DNA from: Callorhinus ursinus | Lineage: Eukaryota; Chordata; Mammalia; Carnivora; Otariidae | Assembly (NCBI RefSeq): GCF_003265705.1 | Contig: NW_020312775.1 | Location: forward strand, 8,528,075 to 8,592,074 | DNA length: 64,000 nucleotides | Reading direction: 5' to 3' | Shown here: positions 27,160-40,040 of the stretch, in pieces | Position numbering within the stretch: position 1 is the first letter of the stretch | How the letters are laid out: each line of letters begins with the position of its first letter | The notes under the pieces: generated by a model | Told to the model about the DNA's origin: nothing | The model's database searches: none | What the model saw: only the letters and a program-made list of their open reading frames with translations | Position numbers and translations under genes: made by a program

Positions 27160-27346
27160 GGGGCGCCTGGGTAGCTTGGTCGTTGAGCGTCTGCCTTTGG
27201 CTCGGGTCATGATCCCAGGGTCCTGGGATGGAGCCCCACATTGGGCTCCCTGCTTGGCGGGAGACCTGCTTATCCCTCTCCCACTCCCCCTGCTTGTGTT
27301 CCCTCTCTCACTGTCTCTCTCTGTCAAATAAATAAATAAAATCTTA
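27160..27346 (+). mobile_element. CAN SINE (bear/panda-like subtype)
   Basis: Perfect duplication AAAAAAATCTATGTT at 27145-27159 and 27347-27361. It abuts the 5' end of the next L1. Confidence 0.94.
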
Positions 27347-27474
27347 AAAAAAATCTATGTTTAGGTGAAGGAAAGATGGCAGAGGAGAAGGGGACCCTAT
27401 TTCACCTGGTCCCTGGAATTGAGTTGGATATCTAACAGACCACTCTGAACACCCACAAACCACCCATCAACAGA

Positions 27475-28345
27475 ATGACTAGGAGGAGGAACTCCCAAAA
27501 TAGAAAAGACTCAGAGATTATGACTTATGCTGCAGATCTACAAATGGATGCAGATATAACCAAGATGTCGGAGATGGAATCCAGGCTAGCAATTGTGAAG
27601 ACAATAACTAGAATGGAGAAATCAATTAATGGCAACATAGATACCCTAAGGGCAGAAATGAAAGCTGAATTGGCAGAACATAAAAATGCTATCAATGAGA
27701 CCCAATCCAACCTAGATAATCTAACAGCTAGGGTAAGTGAGGCAGAAGAACGAATAAGTGACCTGGAATAAAATAAAATAGATAAAAAGGGAAAAGAAGA
27801 GGCCAGGGGAAAACAACTCAGAATTCATGAAAATAGACTCAGAGAAATAAGTGACACCATGAAGCGTTCCAATGTCAGAATAATTGGAATCCCGGAGGGA
27901 GTGGAGAGAGGACTAGAAGATGTATTTGAGCAAATCCTAGCTGAGAACTTCCCTAATCTGGGGAATGAAACAAACATTAGTGTCCTAGAGGCAGAGAGGA
28001 CCCCTCCCAAGATCAAAGAAAACAGGCCAACGCCCTGGCATGTAACAGTAAAACTTGCAAATCTTAGAACCAAGGAAACCATCTTAGGGGCAGTTAGGGG
28101 GAAAAGATTCCCTATGTACAGAGGGAGAAACATCAGAATAATGTCAGACCTATCCACAGAGACCTGGCAAGCCAGATAGGCCTGGCAAGACATATTCAGG
28201 GTACTAAATGAGAAGAACATGCAGTCAAGAATACTTTATCTGGCAAGACTGTCATTTAGAATGGATGGAGAGGTGCAGAGATTCCACGACTGGCAGAAAC
28301 TGAAAGAATATGTGACCACTAAGCCGGCCCTGCAAGAAATATGAA
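27475..28345 (+). pseudogene. L1 ORF1 (RNA-binding coat protein), broken
   Basis: Coiled-coil part 27475-27768 (MTRRRNSQNRKDSEI..., many E/K heptads, ending RISDLE before a stop). The RRM and C-terminal domains continue in another frame from 27859 (RSNVRIIGIPEGVERG) to a stop at 28179, then WQDIFRVLNEKN to about 28340. Stops and a frame change make it nonfunctional. Confidence 0.85.
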
Positions 28346-28439
28346 GGGGGCTTCTACAAGAGGAGAAAGACCCCAAGAGTCATATACAACAGAAATTTAC
28401 AGGGACAATCTATAAAAACAGTGTCTTCACAGGCAACAT

Positions 28440-29819
28440 GATGAAAATTAATTCATATCTTTCAATTTTTCACTCTCAACATGAATGGCCTAAATGCTCC
28501 CATAAAATGGCACAGGGTTGCAGATTGGATAAAAAGACATGACTCATCCATATGCTGCCTACAAGAGACTCATTTTGAACCTAAAGATACATCCAGACTG
28601 AAAGTGAAGGGACAGAGATCCATCTTCCATGCCAGCGGACCTCAAAAGAAAGCTGGGTTAGCAATTCTTATATCAGACAAATTAGATTTTAAAATAAGTC
28701 TGTAATTAGAGACACAGAAGGACACTATATCATTCTTAAAGGGTCTACCCAAAATGAAGATCTAACAATTGTAAATATCTATGCCCCCAACATGGGAGCA
28801 GCCATCTACATAAGCCAACTGTTAACCAAAATAGAGTCATATTGATAAAAATACATTAACTGTAGGAGACCTCAATCCTCCACTCTCAGCAATGGACAGA
28901 CCATCTAAGCAGAAAATCAACAAGGAAACAAGAGCTTTGAATGATACACTGGGCCAGATGGACCTCATAGATATTTACAGAACATTCCACCCTAAAACAA
29001 CAGAATACTCATTCTTCTTGAGTGCACATTGAACTTTCTCCAGAATAGACCACATACTGGGTCACAAATCAGGTCTCAACTGATACCAAAAGATTGAAAT
29101 TATTCCCTGCATATTCTCAGACCACAATGCTTTAAAACTGGAACTCAATGACAAGAAAACATTTGGCAGAAATTCAAACACTTGGAAGCTAAAGACCACT
29201 CTGCTCAAGAATGTTTGGGTCAACCAGGAAATCAAAGAATAATTTAAACAATTCATGGAAACCAATGAGAACGAAAACACATCGGTCTAAAACCTATGGG
29301 ATACTGCAAAGGTGGTCCTAAGGGGGAAATACATAGCCATCCAAGCCTCACTCAAAAAATAGAAAAATCCCGAATTCACCAACTAACTCTACACCTTAAA
29401 GAACTGGAGAAAAATCAACAAATGATGCCTAAGCTCTGCATTAGAAGAGAAATAATTAAAATTAGAGCAGAGATCAATGAATTACAAACCAGAAACACAG
29501 TAGATCAGATCAACGAAACTAGAAGTTGGTTCTTTGAAAGAATTAATAAGATCGATAAACCACTGGCTAGACTTATCGAAAAGAAAAGACAAAGGACCCA
29601 AATTAATAAAATTATGAATTAGGGGGAGATCACGACTAACACCAAGGAAATAGAAACAATTATTAGAAATTATTATCAACAACTATATGCCAAAAAACTG
29701 AACAATCTAGATGAAATGGAGGCCTTCCTGGAAACCTATAAGCTGCCAAGATTGAAACAGGAAGAAATTGACAACCTGAATAGGCCAATAACCAGGACGA
29801 GATTAAAGCAGTGATCAAG
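28440..29819 (+). pseudogene. L1 ORF2 5' part (endonuclease, early RT), broken
   Basis: Endonuclease motifs NGLNAPIK and QETHF are readable at 28481-28600, then the frame is lost after DKLDFKISL. Later segments include VNIYAPN, SRIDHILGHK and FERINKIDKP (29530-29570) in mixed frames with stops. Catalytic RT motifs lie beyond the truncation. Confidence 0.85.
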
Positions 29820-30030
29820 GGCGCCTGGGTGGCTCAGTTGGTTGAGCGACTGCCTTCGGCTCAGGTCATGATCCTGGAGTCCCAGGATGGAGTCCCCCAT
29901 CGGGCTCCCTGCTCGGCGGGGAGTCTGCTTCTCCCTCTGACCCTCTTCCCTCTCGTGCTCTCTCTCTCTCTCTCATTCTCACTCTCTCAAAATAAATAAA
30001 TAAATCTTAAAAAAAATAAAAATAAATAAA
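29820..30030 (+). mobile_element. CAN SINE fused to the end of the L1
   Basis: Complete head GGCGCCTGGGTGGCTCAG follows L1 sequence directly. After the A-rich tail the DNA is not L1, and no matching duplication is evident around the SINE alone. Confidence 0.92.
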
Positions 30031-30368
30031 ATATTTAAAGCTTCATATATTTTAATTCTATTCTTCTGAACAATATCTTTTTCATGTCTGATGATTTATC
30101 TGAATAGTGCCTCAGAAAAAATTTTCAATGGCCATTACTATTATTTTACAACCAGGAAACTATTTTGGTAGTTATGCAGAGATTCATAGTAAATCAAAAG
30201 TATTTGACTCCTCATAACACGTAGTCTCTTAGTGATTATTTTACACTCACTCTTGTCATCCTAGAGCAAGAAATGGAATAGAAATGAAGTCACTTAATCA
30301 ACAGAATTATCTATATTTATGATTATTTAACTGAAGGACAGTAGAAATGTAAGTTGCAGATAGGCCTT

Positions 30369-30705
30369 GTTTTTATTTATTTTTATTTTTTATTTTATTA
30401 TGTTATGTTAATCACCATACATTACATCATTAGTTTTTGATGTAGTGTTCCATGACTCATTGTTTGTGCATAACACCCAGTGCTCCATGTAGAACGTGCC
30501 CTCTTTAATACCCATCACCAGGCTAACCCATCCTCCCACCCCCCTCCCCTCTAGAACTGTCAGTTTGTTTTTCAGAGTCCATCATCTCTCATGGTTCGTC
30601 TCCCCCTCCAGCTTTCTCCCCTTCATTCTTTCCTTCCTGCTATCTTCTTTTTTTTTTCCTTAACATATATTGCATTATTTGTTTCAGAGGTACAGATATG
30701 TGATT
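30369..30705 (-). mobile_element. 5'-truncated carnivore L1 3'UTR
   Basis: Reverse-oriented copy of the same tail as at 26159 (TGTTATGTTAATCACCATAC at its A-tail end). Duplication CAGATAGGCCTT (30357-30368) and CAGATAGGTCTT (30706-30717). Confidence 0.92.
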
Positions 30706-30717
30706 CAGATAGGTCTT

Positions 30718-32673
30718 TTTAAAATCAATCAGAAGATACTATAAATTGTGTCTTAGAGGTCATGAATTTAGTTCAACCCTCTATTCAACTCTGTGGAATC
30801 TTCTAAAATTTCTATTTTAAATTCCCATGGATGCAAGATTTTTTTCAAAAGAAAATAATTCAGGACAAAATTACAAATATGGAGCAAGGCATAAATAAGC
30901 TAATCAAAATCTCTGGGAAACAGTAGTGTTTGATTTAGTATTCATTAGATATATGTGATAAGGAAAATATAATTTTTGGCTTAAATATTTATTTTTTTAA
31001 AAATGTTTTGACTATATAAATAATTATGATTTATTATATAATTTCAGATATTATATATTTAGTGAAAAAAGAAATAATACATGTCTGAGTAAAACACATA
31101 GCAACAGAACTAAATTCTTACAGCCCCATTGCTATCTGCTGGTAATATATCCTAATATCAGGGAAACAGCCTAAATTCTAAAAAATATGTTATTTTCTAT
31201 GAACACTAGAATTCTCCAGTAACAAAGTGGCATTGCATATTAGCAAAAGAAATACAATTTTTAAGCATTATTAAAGATAAATTTATATTTGTCCACATCT
31301 AATTTGAAGGCTATTATGTAGCATAAATGTTAAAATATGGGTGTGTGTGTGCACTTATATTTTAGAAAAGTGGTTATATTTTTTCAAGATTTTAAGATAT
31401 CACTATAATTTTAAAAAGATGCATACCATTTACCTACTAGAATGGGAGTCTACTTGGGCAAAATTCTATCATGCTAAGCTTCCTTGTTTGTACTTATCAA
31501 GCAGGGTCATCTATGTTCATCTATGTTCTATATTTGTGCTGTATTTGCATGATTGTTGAATAGTAATAATTTTAAGTATTAAAAAATTCCAAAAGAATAT
31601 GGTTTAACTTTTTACTGATCCTTGATCAATATTCTTGACTCACAGTTTTCTATCTTGGCTGATAAACCCTAAAGACATGATGAAAGAATAAGGAATTACC
31701 ATACTTTATCTGTTTGAAGTAGAAATACAAACAGTAATTTGGACAATACGAATAATGTCCATATAAAAATAAAACCAAAAGTTAATTTGAAAATAAAAAA
31801 AATCAGTTAAAATAATTGATTGATTCAAGTACATGTGATACTATGCAGGTGGATAGTAACTAAATTCAATTCCTCCCTTTGTAGTGAAGAGAATATTAAT
31901 GATTTAGTTGTTTAATGCTGTGAGACATTTTATCCCTCTAGTGTTTATCCCAGCATTATATATCAGGATTTCTAAACAGAGGCTAGAATTGAGAACTATT
32001 ATTTTAAATAAGGGCTGTCCAAGCAAATCCATTAAAAATCAAAATTGTTACATGCCTCTAGACCAAACCTATCAAATTTCTAATACAAATGAAATAATAA
32101 TGCAACAATCTTTGATCAGAAAGATCATAAGCCATCTATAACTTTAATTTGCTTAAACTGATTATATCATGTACAAAAAGATGGCATTATCAAAGGAGAA
32201 AGTCTAGGCTTTAAATTAGACCTGCCAAGTGTATGTGTTCACATTTTCCTGGCTGTAACTGAATTATTAATGACTGATGATTTTATATACTGATTATTTC
32301 TCCTACAATTAAGATATCTACAAGTAAAAAACAAACAAAAAAAACGTTAATATGTAATTTGATGTGTTTTTTTGTTTCATCAAGGCATGGTATTCTACAG
32401 CTTGAATACAGTTATTGTGAATAAATGTGCATTTTTATTTTTATTTTATATTTTATATACTTTATAATTATATTTTAACCATTATCTTTGGTTAAATAAT
32501 TCACTCGATTTTTTCAACTAAAAGAAAGTTTTTTCTAGAAAAAGAGCTAAGAAAAGGTTATTAACAATTTTGTCACCTTTTAGTCATTTAACAGTTTCCA
32601 ATTTTACCTGTTATCAGTAGCTTCTGAATAGAGAAGATTCTATGTTGACTTTTTCACCACATAGCTAACATTT
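30718..32673. other. AT-rich intron, nothing recognised
   Basis: No coding exon or repeat identified. TTTATTTT-rich patch around 32428-32475. Confidence 0.4.
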
Positions 32674-32687
32674 TAAAATTTATTTGT

Positions 32688-32879
32688 GGGGCGCCTGGGT
32701 GGCTCAGTTGGTTGAGCGACTGCCTTCAGCTCAGGTCATGATCCTGGAGTCCCGGGATTGGGTCCCGCATCGGGCTCCCTGCTCGGCGGGGGGGTCTGCT
32801 TCTCCCTCTGACCCTCTTCCCTCTCGTGCTCTCTCTCATCCTCTCTCTCTCTCAAATAAATAAATAAAATCTTAAAAAA
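32688..32879 (+). mobile_element. CAN SINE
   Basis: Perfect duplication TAAAATTTATTTGT at 32674-32687 and 32880-32893. Low divergence, with a G-run in CGGCGGGGGGG. Confidence 0.95.
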
Positions 32880-33159
32880 TAAAATTTATTTGTATAATAG
32901 TTCCAAAATAGTAATGTTATTAAAAAAACAAATAAACAAAACACAACACTTAGAAATTTTCTCTAGAAATCAAGTTAAAGACATCTAAATTATTTCTTAA
33001 AAAGATTTAAGAATTTATGCAATGCAGAAGGAATATATAGTTCTGGTAAAAAAGGAAAGAATTGTAGGTCAATAACTATGGAAGACAAAATGCTGTCTGT
33101 TCATAATGAAAACTCCTTAAATTAAATAAAAAAGATGTAATCTGATGTAAAATAAACTC

Positions 33160-33357
33160 TTTTTTTTAGATTTTTTTTAAATTTATTTGAGAGAGAGAGA
33201 GAGAATGAGAGACAGAGAGCATGAGAGGGAAGAGGGTCAGAGGGAGAAGCAGACTCCCTGCTGAGCAGGGAGCCTGATGTGGGACTCGATCCCGGGACTC
33301 CAGGATCATGACCTGAGCCGAAGGCAGTTGCTTAACCAACTGAGCCACCCAGGCGCC
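33160..33357 (-). mobile_element. CAN SINE
   Basis: Duplication of TAAAATAAACT on both sides (about 33148-33158 and 33359-33369). Confidence 0.94.
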
Positions 33358-33369
33358 CTAAAATAAACT

Positions 33370-33773
33370 TTCATTCAAACAAACACAACCAGAGCAAAAT
33401 ATAACTGATGTCATTGGCTTTTAGACTATTTCCTTGCATTTAACCAAAAGTTCTTAATTATATTTTGAAAAACAGCATGACATTTGAAGGTGTGTTTTCT
33501 AAGAAGAAATTTGCAACTCTATTCTATTAATCTATAAAAAAAAACTAATGTGTTAGGCACTTTTAGCAGGAGAGAAAACGCCTCTAAAATAAACATGGAA
33601 ATATTTAATTTTCTGTAGGTAAGCAAAACAATTTCATAAATTGGATCATTTATAGTGTTTATGAAATATTAAAACTTTAATGTATTTTGGAGTCCTAAGT
33701 TACAGAGGAAAGCTATTAAAGTTAAAATGACTGTAAAACTGTTCTTAGAGTATTTCTTCAAAACAAAATTATT
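33370..33773. other. Intron sequence, nothing recognised
   Basis: No supported feature. Confidence 0.4.
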
Positions 33774-33862
33774 GGGAGGAGGAGTTAAGATGGCAAAGAA
33801 GTAGGGGAACTCTGGGCTTCCCTCCTCCCCCAACACAACTAGGTCAACATCAATGCATTTTT

Positions 33863-33898
33863 TTAAAGATTTTATTTATTTATTCATGAGAGACAGAG

Positions 33899-33929
<31 letters not shown>

Positions 33930-34050
33930 AGCAGAGGGAGAAGCAGGCTCCCAAGGAGCAGGGAGCCCAATGCGGGACTCCATCCCAGGACCCTGGGATC
34001 ATGACCTGAGCCGAAGGCAGACGCTTAACCATCTGAGCCACCCAGGCGCC
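33863..34050 (-). mobile_element. CAN SINE in L1 5'UTR
   Basis: Duplication AACATCAATGCATTTT at 33846-33861 and 34052-34067. Contains a (GA)n run. Confidence 0.94.
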
Positions 34051-34201
34051 CAACATCAATGCATTTTAAACAACCAGGAAATCAATATGACGATTAAGAA
34101 AACAATCTGCACAATTAGAGGGAGAGAACATGGCAGATGTGAGGTTGAGATATGATTTGGGAAAGAGAAAAACCACGCTGTGGAAGGGTGGGAGACTTTT
34201 C

Positions 34202-34422
34202 TTTTTTTAATTTTTATTATTATTACTTTTTTATTTAAAGATTTTTATTTATTTATTTGAGAGAGAAAGAGAGAGAGAGCACATGAGATGGGGGGAGGGT
34301 CAGAGGGAGAAGAAGACTCCCTGTCGAGCAGGGAGCCGGATGCAGGACTCGATCCAGGGACTCCAGGATCATGACCTGAGCCAAAGGCAGTCGCTTAACC
34401 AACTGAGCCACCCCGGCACCCA
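34202..34422 (-). mobile_element. CAN SINE in L1 5'UTR
   Basis: Perfect 16-bp duplication GGGTGGGAGACTTTTC at 34186-34201 and 34423-34438. Confidence 0.95.
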
Positions 34423-35045
34423 GGGTGGGAGACTTTTCGTGGAACTAAGTCAAAAATAGATGGAGGTGGTGGGAGAGAGTGCCACGTAGAGTTCCAGCAC
34501 GGTGCCAAGGTGTGGTGATCCCCTGGGTCACACGGGAAGAGAATATTCCCCTTCCTGGAGTACATTTGGAAGAAGGTATTTTGCCTCTCCAAGGACGGAA
34601 GACCCACCAGGTGGTATTCAGCCGATAGTCAACAGCAGGGTACAAAGGCATGCACAGAGGGCAGAAATCTGGTCCCAGCTTTTTGCTTTGTTTCAACATA
34701 GACTCCAGGCACTTGTGCAAGCGTGCAACTTTTTTTCTGGGACAGAAAGGTGTCACAGCTCACAGCTCTGTGAGGCTCTCTCCCAGGGAAGGAAGTGGGT
34801 CTGCATGCTGCTGGGTACTTTAAGATTTGCGGGATTTTTTTTCTTTTTAAATTTAAATTCAATTAGCCAACATAAAGTACATCTTTAGTTTCAGATGTAG
34901 AGTTCAATAATTCATCAGTTGCATATAAAACACAGTGCTCATCACATCACGTGACCTCCTTAATATCCATTAGACATTTACCTCATCCCCCCCACTCACC
35001 TCACCTCCAGCAACCCTTAGTTTGTTTCACAGTTAAGAGTCCCTT

Positions 35046-35239
35046 GGGGCGCCTGGATGGCTCAGTCGTTAAGTGTCTGCCTTCAGCTCCTGTCGTGATC
35101 CTGGGGTCCTGGGATCGAGCCCCATGTCGGGCTCCCTGCTCCACGGGAAGCCTGCTTCTCCCTCTCTTGCTCCCCCTGCTTGTGTTCCCTCTCTCGCTGT
35201 GTCTCTCTCTGTCAAATAAAAAATATCTTTAAAAAAAAA
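35046..35239 (+). mobile_element. CAN SINE in L1 3'UTR (bear/panda-like subtype)
   Basis: Duplication AAGAGTCCCTT at 35035-35045 and 35240-35250. Confidence 0.95.
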
Positions 35240-35298
35240 AAGAGTCCCTTAAGGTTTGTCTACCTCTCTGATTTTTTTCCTTCCCCCCACCTCTTCCC

Positions 35299-38200
35299 CT
35301 ATGATCCTCTGTGCTGTTTCTTATATTCCACATGTGAGTGAAACAAATAAATGTCTTTCTCTGACTGACTTATTTTGCTCAGCATAATACCCTCCAGTTC
35401 CATCCACATTGATATAAATGGTAAGTATTCATCCCTTCTGATGGCTGAGTAATATTCCATTTTATTTATGTACCACATCTTTATCCATTCATCTGTTGAA
35501 GGACATCTGGGCTCTTTCCATAGTTTGGCTATTGTAGACATTGCTGCTATAAACTTTGGTGTGCATGTGCCTCTTCGGGTCATCACATTTGTATCTTTGG
35601 GGTGAATACCAAGTAGTGCAATTGCTGGGTAATAAGGTAGCTCTATTATTAACTTCTTGAAGAATTTCCATTCCGTTTTCCAGATTGGCTATACCAGCTT
35701 GCATTACCACCAACAGTGTAAGAGGGATTCCCTTTCTCCACAATCTCACCAAAATTTGTACTTTCCTAACTTGTTAATTTCAGCCATTCTGACTGCTGTG
35801 AGGTGGTATACCATTGTGCTTTTGATTTGTATTTCCCTGATGCCAAGCAATGTGGAGCATCTTTTCATAGGTCTGCTCCCTATTTGTGTCTTCTTTGGAA
35901 AAAATATCTGTACATGTTCTCTGTCCATTGATTATTTGTTTTATGGGTGTTGTGTTTGAAAAGTTCTTTATAGATCTTGGATACTACCCTTTATCTGAAG
36001 TGTCATTTGAAAATAATTTCTCCCATTCAGTAGGTTCCCCTTCAGTTTTTTTGACTGTTTCCTTTGCTGTGCAGAAGTTTTTATGTTGATGATGACCCAG
36101 TAGTTCATTTTTGCTTTTGTTTCCTGGACCTCTGGAGACATATCTAGCAAGAAGTTGCAGCAGATGAGGTCGAAGAGGATATCCTGTGTTCTCCAAGATT
36201 TTGTTGGGTTCCTGTCTCACATTTAGATCTTCCATCCATTTTGAGTTTATCTTTATGGTGTAAGAAAATAGTCCAGTTTCATTCTTCTACATGTGGCTGT
36301 CCAATTTTCCCAGCATCATTTCCTGAAGAGACTATCCTTTTTCCATTGGATATTCTTTCCTGCTTTGTCAAAGATTAGTTCCCATAGAGTTTATGGTCCA
36401 TTTCTGGGTTCTCTATTCTGTTCCATTGATATATGTTTCTGTTTTTGTGTCAGTACCATACTGTTTTGATGATTACAACTTTGTTATATAGCTTGAGGTC
36501 TGGCATTGTAATGCCACCAGCTTTGGTTTTCTTTTTCAGCATTCCTCTGGCTATTTGGGGTCTTTTCTGGTTCCATAAATTTTAGGATTATTTGTTCCAG
36601 CTGTCTGAAAAATGTTGATGGTGTTTTGATAGAGATTGCATTGAATGTGTAGATTTCTCTGGGTAGCATAGACATTTTAACAATATTTATTCTTCCAATC
36701 CATGAGCATGGAGTGTTTTTCCATTTCTTTGTGTCTTCCTAAATTTCTTTCATAAGTGTTCTGTCGTTTCTAGAGTACAGATCTTTTACCTCTTTTGTTA
36801 GGTATATTCCTAGATATCTTATGGTTTTGGGGTGCAATTAAAAATGGATCGATTCCTTAATTTTTCTTTCTTCAGTCACATTATTAGTGTATAGAAATGC
36901 AACTGATTTCTGTTCATTGATTTTATATCCTGTCACATTGCTTAATTGCTGTATGAGTTTTAGCAATTTTGTGGTGGAGTCTTTTGGATTTTCTACATAG
37001 AGTATCATGTCATGTGCCAAGAGTGAGAGTTTGACTTCTTCTTTGCCAATTTGAATGTCTTTTATGTATTTTTGTTGTCTGATTCCTGAGGCTAGGACTT
37101 CCAGTATGATGTTGAACAACAGTGCTGAGAGGAGGCATCCCTGTCATGTTCCTGACTTTAGGGGAAATGTTCTCAGTTTTTCCCCATTGAGAATGATATT
37201 CACTGTGGGCTTTTCATAGATGGCTTTTATGATATTGAGGTATGTTCCCTATTTGCCTATACTGTGAAAAGTTTTAATCAGGAAAGGATGCTGCATTTTG
37301 TAAAATGCATTCTCTGCATCAATTGAGAGGATCATGTGGTTCTTGTCTTTTTTTTTTTTATTAATGTGATCTATCACATTGATTTATTTGCAGGTGTTGA
37401 ACCATCTTTGCAGCCCAGTAATAAATTCCACTTGGTCGTGGTGAATAATCCTTCTAATGTACAGTTGGATCCTATTGGCTAGTATCTTGTTGAGAATTTT
37501 GGCATCCATGTTCACTAGGGATATTGATCTTTAATTCTCCTTGGTGGGGTCTTTGGTTTTGAGAACAAGGTAATGCTGTCTTCATATAACAGGCTTGGAA
37601 GTTTTCCTTCTATTCCTATTTTTTGAAACAGCTTCATAAGAATAGGTATTAGTTCTTTAAATATTTGATAGAATTCTCTTGGGAAGCCATCCGGCCCTGG
37701 ATTCTTGTTTGCTGGGAGATTATTGATTAATGGTTCAATTTCCTTGCTGGTTATGGGTCTGTTCAGGTTTTCTATTTCTATTTCAGTTTTGGTAGTTTAT
37801 AAGTTTCCAAGAATACATCTATTTCTTCCAGATTGCCTAATTTATTGGCATATATTTGCTCATAATATGTTGTTAAAATTGTTTGTATTTCCTTGGTGTT
37901 GGTCGTGATCTCTCCTCTTTCATTCATAATTTTATTAATTTGGGTCTATTCTCTTTTCTTTTTGATAAGTCTGGCTAGGGGTTTATAGATCTTCTTAATT
38001 CTTTCAAAGAACCAGCTTCTAGTTTGTTGATATATTTTATTGTTCTTTTGGTTTCTATCTCATGGGTTTCTGCTCTAGTCTTTATTATTTCTCATCTTGT
38101 GCTTGGTTTAGGCTTTCTTTGCTGTTCTTTCTCCAGGTCCTTTAGGGTTTAAAGTAAGCTTGTGTATTTGAGACTTTTCTAGTTTCTTGAGATCAGCTTG

Positions 38201-39040
38201 TATTGTTATGTACTTCCCTTTTACGACTGCTTTTGTTGCATCCCAAAAGTTTTGAACAGTTTGCTTTCATGTTCATTTGTTTCCATGAAATTTTTAAATT
38301 CTTCTTGAATTTTCTGGTCAACTGATTCATTCTTTAGTAGGATGCTCTTTATCCTCCAAGTATTTGAGTTCCTTCCAAATTTTCTCTTGTGATTGAGTTC
38401 AGGCTTCAAAGCACTGTGGTCTGAAAATATGCATGGAATAATCCCAATCTTTTGGTACTGGTTGAGACCTGATTTGTGACCTGGTATGTGATCTATTCTG
38501 GAGAATGTCCCATGTACACTTGAGAAGAATATGTATTCCATTGCTTTAGGATGGAATACTCTATATATCTGTGAAGTCCATCTGGTCCAGTGTGTCATTC
38601 AAATTTCTTGATCTTCTACTTAGATGATCTGTCCATTGCTATGAGTGGGGTGTTAAAGTACCCTATTATTCTTATATCATTATCAATTTGTTATTAATTG
38701 GTTTATATAATTGGGTGCTTCCAAGTTAGGAACATAAATATTTATTTACAATTGTTAGATCCTCTTTTTAGATAGACCCTTAAGTATGATATAGTGCCCC
38801 TCTTCATCCCTCACTACAGTCTTTGTTTTAAAATCAAATTTGTCTGATATAAGGATTGCTACTCCACCTTTCTTCTGATGTCTATTAGTATGATAGATTG
38901 TTCTCCATCCCCTCACTTTCAATCTGTAATTGTTTTGGGGTCTAAAATGAGTCTCTTGTAGACAGCCTATCGATGTGTCTTGGTTTTTTATCCAATCTGA
39001 TACACTGTGTCTTTTGATTGGAGCATTTAGCCCATTTATA
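35299..39040 (-). pseudogene. L1 ORF2 (endonuclease-reverse transcriptase), broken
   Basis: N-terminal endonuclease region near 39040-38220 (SRIDHIPGHKSG at 38510), RT region near 37119-36838 and C-terminal part ending at 35299 (KLWKEPRCPSTDEWIK, MEYYSAIRRDEY). The RT catalytic loop, FADD in active L1, reads LLAHD here, and many stops and frameshifts are present. Confidence 0.88.
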
Positions 39041-39158
39041 TTCAGATTAACTATTTAAACATACAAATTTGTTCCATTCTATTACCTATAAAACCACTGT
39101 TTCTGTATATGGTCTCTTTTCCTTTCTGGTCTATGTTACTTTTGGGCTCTCTCTTCAC

Positions 39159-40040
39159 TTAGAGGATCCCCTTTAATATTTCATACAAGGCTGGTTTAGT
39201 GATCACAAATTCTTTTAGTTTCTGTTTGTCCTGGAAGCTCTTTATCTCTCCTTTGATCCTGGTTGACAGCCTCGTTGGCTTAAGTATTCTTGGGTGAGTG
39301 TTTTTCTCATTTAGTACCCTGAATATATCATGCCAGTCCTTTCTGGACTTCCAGGTCTCTATGGATAGGTCTGCTGCCAGTCTAATGTTGCTCCCCTTGT
39401 AGGTTAAGGACCTCTTGTCTTGCGTGGCTTTCAGGATTTTTTCTTTATGTCTGAAATTTGTAAGCTTCACTATGATAGGTTGGAGCATTGATCTATTTTT
39501 AGTGATTTTGAGGATGTTCTTTCTACCTACTAGACGAGTGCCTGTTTCCTTCCCCAAAATAGGGAAGTCCTCAGCTATAATTCACTCAAATATAACTTTT
39601 ATGCCTATTTCTCTTTCCTCTTCCTCTTGGACTGCAATAATTCTGCTATTGTTTCATTTTATGGTATCTCTGATCTCTCAAATCCTCCCCTCATGGTCCA
39701 GTAATTGTTTAACTCTCTTTTGCTCAGTTTCTGTATTCTTCATAATTTTTTTTGTGTATTGCTTATTCTTTCTTCTGCTTCATTTATCCTAACAGTAAGA
39801 GCTGTTAATTGCATATCAGCAATACCCTTTTTTATTTCAACCTGATAAGATCTTAGTTCTTTTATTTCTCTAGAAATGTTTTCTCTAGTGTCTTGCATGC
39901 TTTTTTCAAGTCCAACTGGTATCTTTATAATCATTTTTCTGAATTCTAGCTCTGACATTTTACCCTATCCATATTTATTGAGTCTTTGGCAGTGAATACA
40001 GCCTCTTGTTCTTTATTCTGGGAATTTTCCTTCTGGTCAT
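39159..40040 (-). pseudogene. L1 ORF1, broken
   Basis: ATG at 40040 (MTRRKIPRIKNKR) soon meets a stop at 39975. The coiled coil continues at 39958-39740 and the RNA-binding/C-terminal part at 39557-39159 (LTNFRHKEKILKATQDKR, DWHDIFRVLNEKN). Confidence 0.86.

Larger units (their letters stand above)
27362..29819 (+). mobile_element. L1 with intact 5' edge, internal 5'UTR deletion and missing 3' half
   Basis: Begins with the L1 5'-end signature GAAGGAAAGATGGCAGAGG (compare the 5' end of the minus L1 near 41505). After about 110 bp it jumps to just before ORF1, so over 1 kb of the normal 5'UTR is absent. ORF1 and the endonuclease part of ORF2 follow, then sequence stops within the early reverse-transcriptase region and a SINE head begins at once. 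Confidence 0.85.

Noticed and set aside
29820..30030. tRNA gene in SINE heads
   Set aside because: SINE heads derive from tRNA-Lys and keep promoter-box-like sequence, but they do not encode a tRNA.
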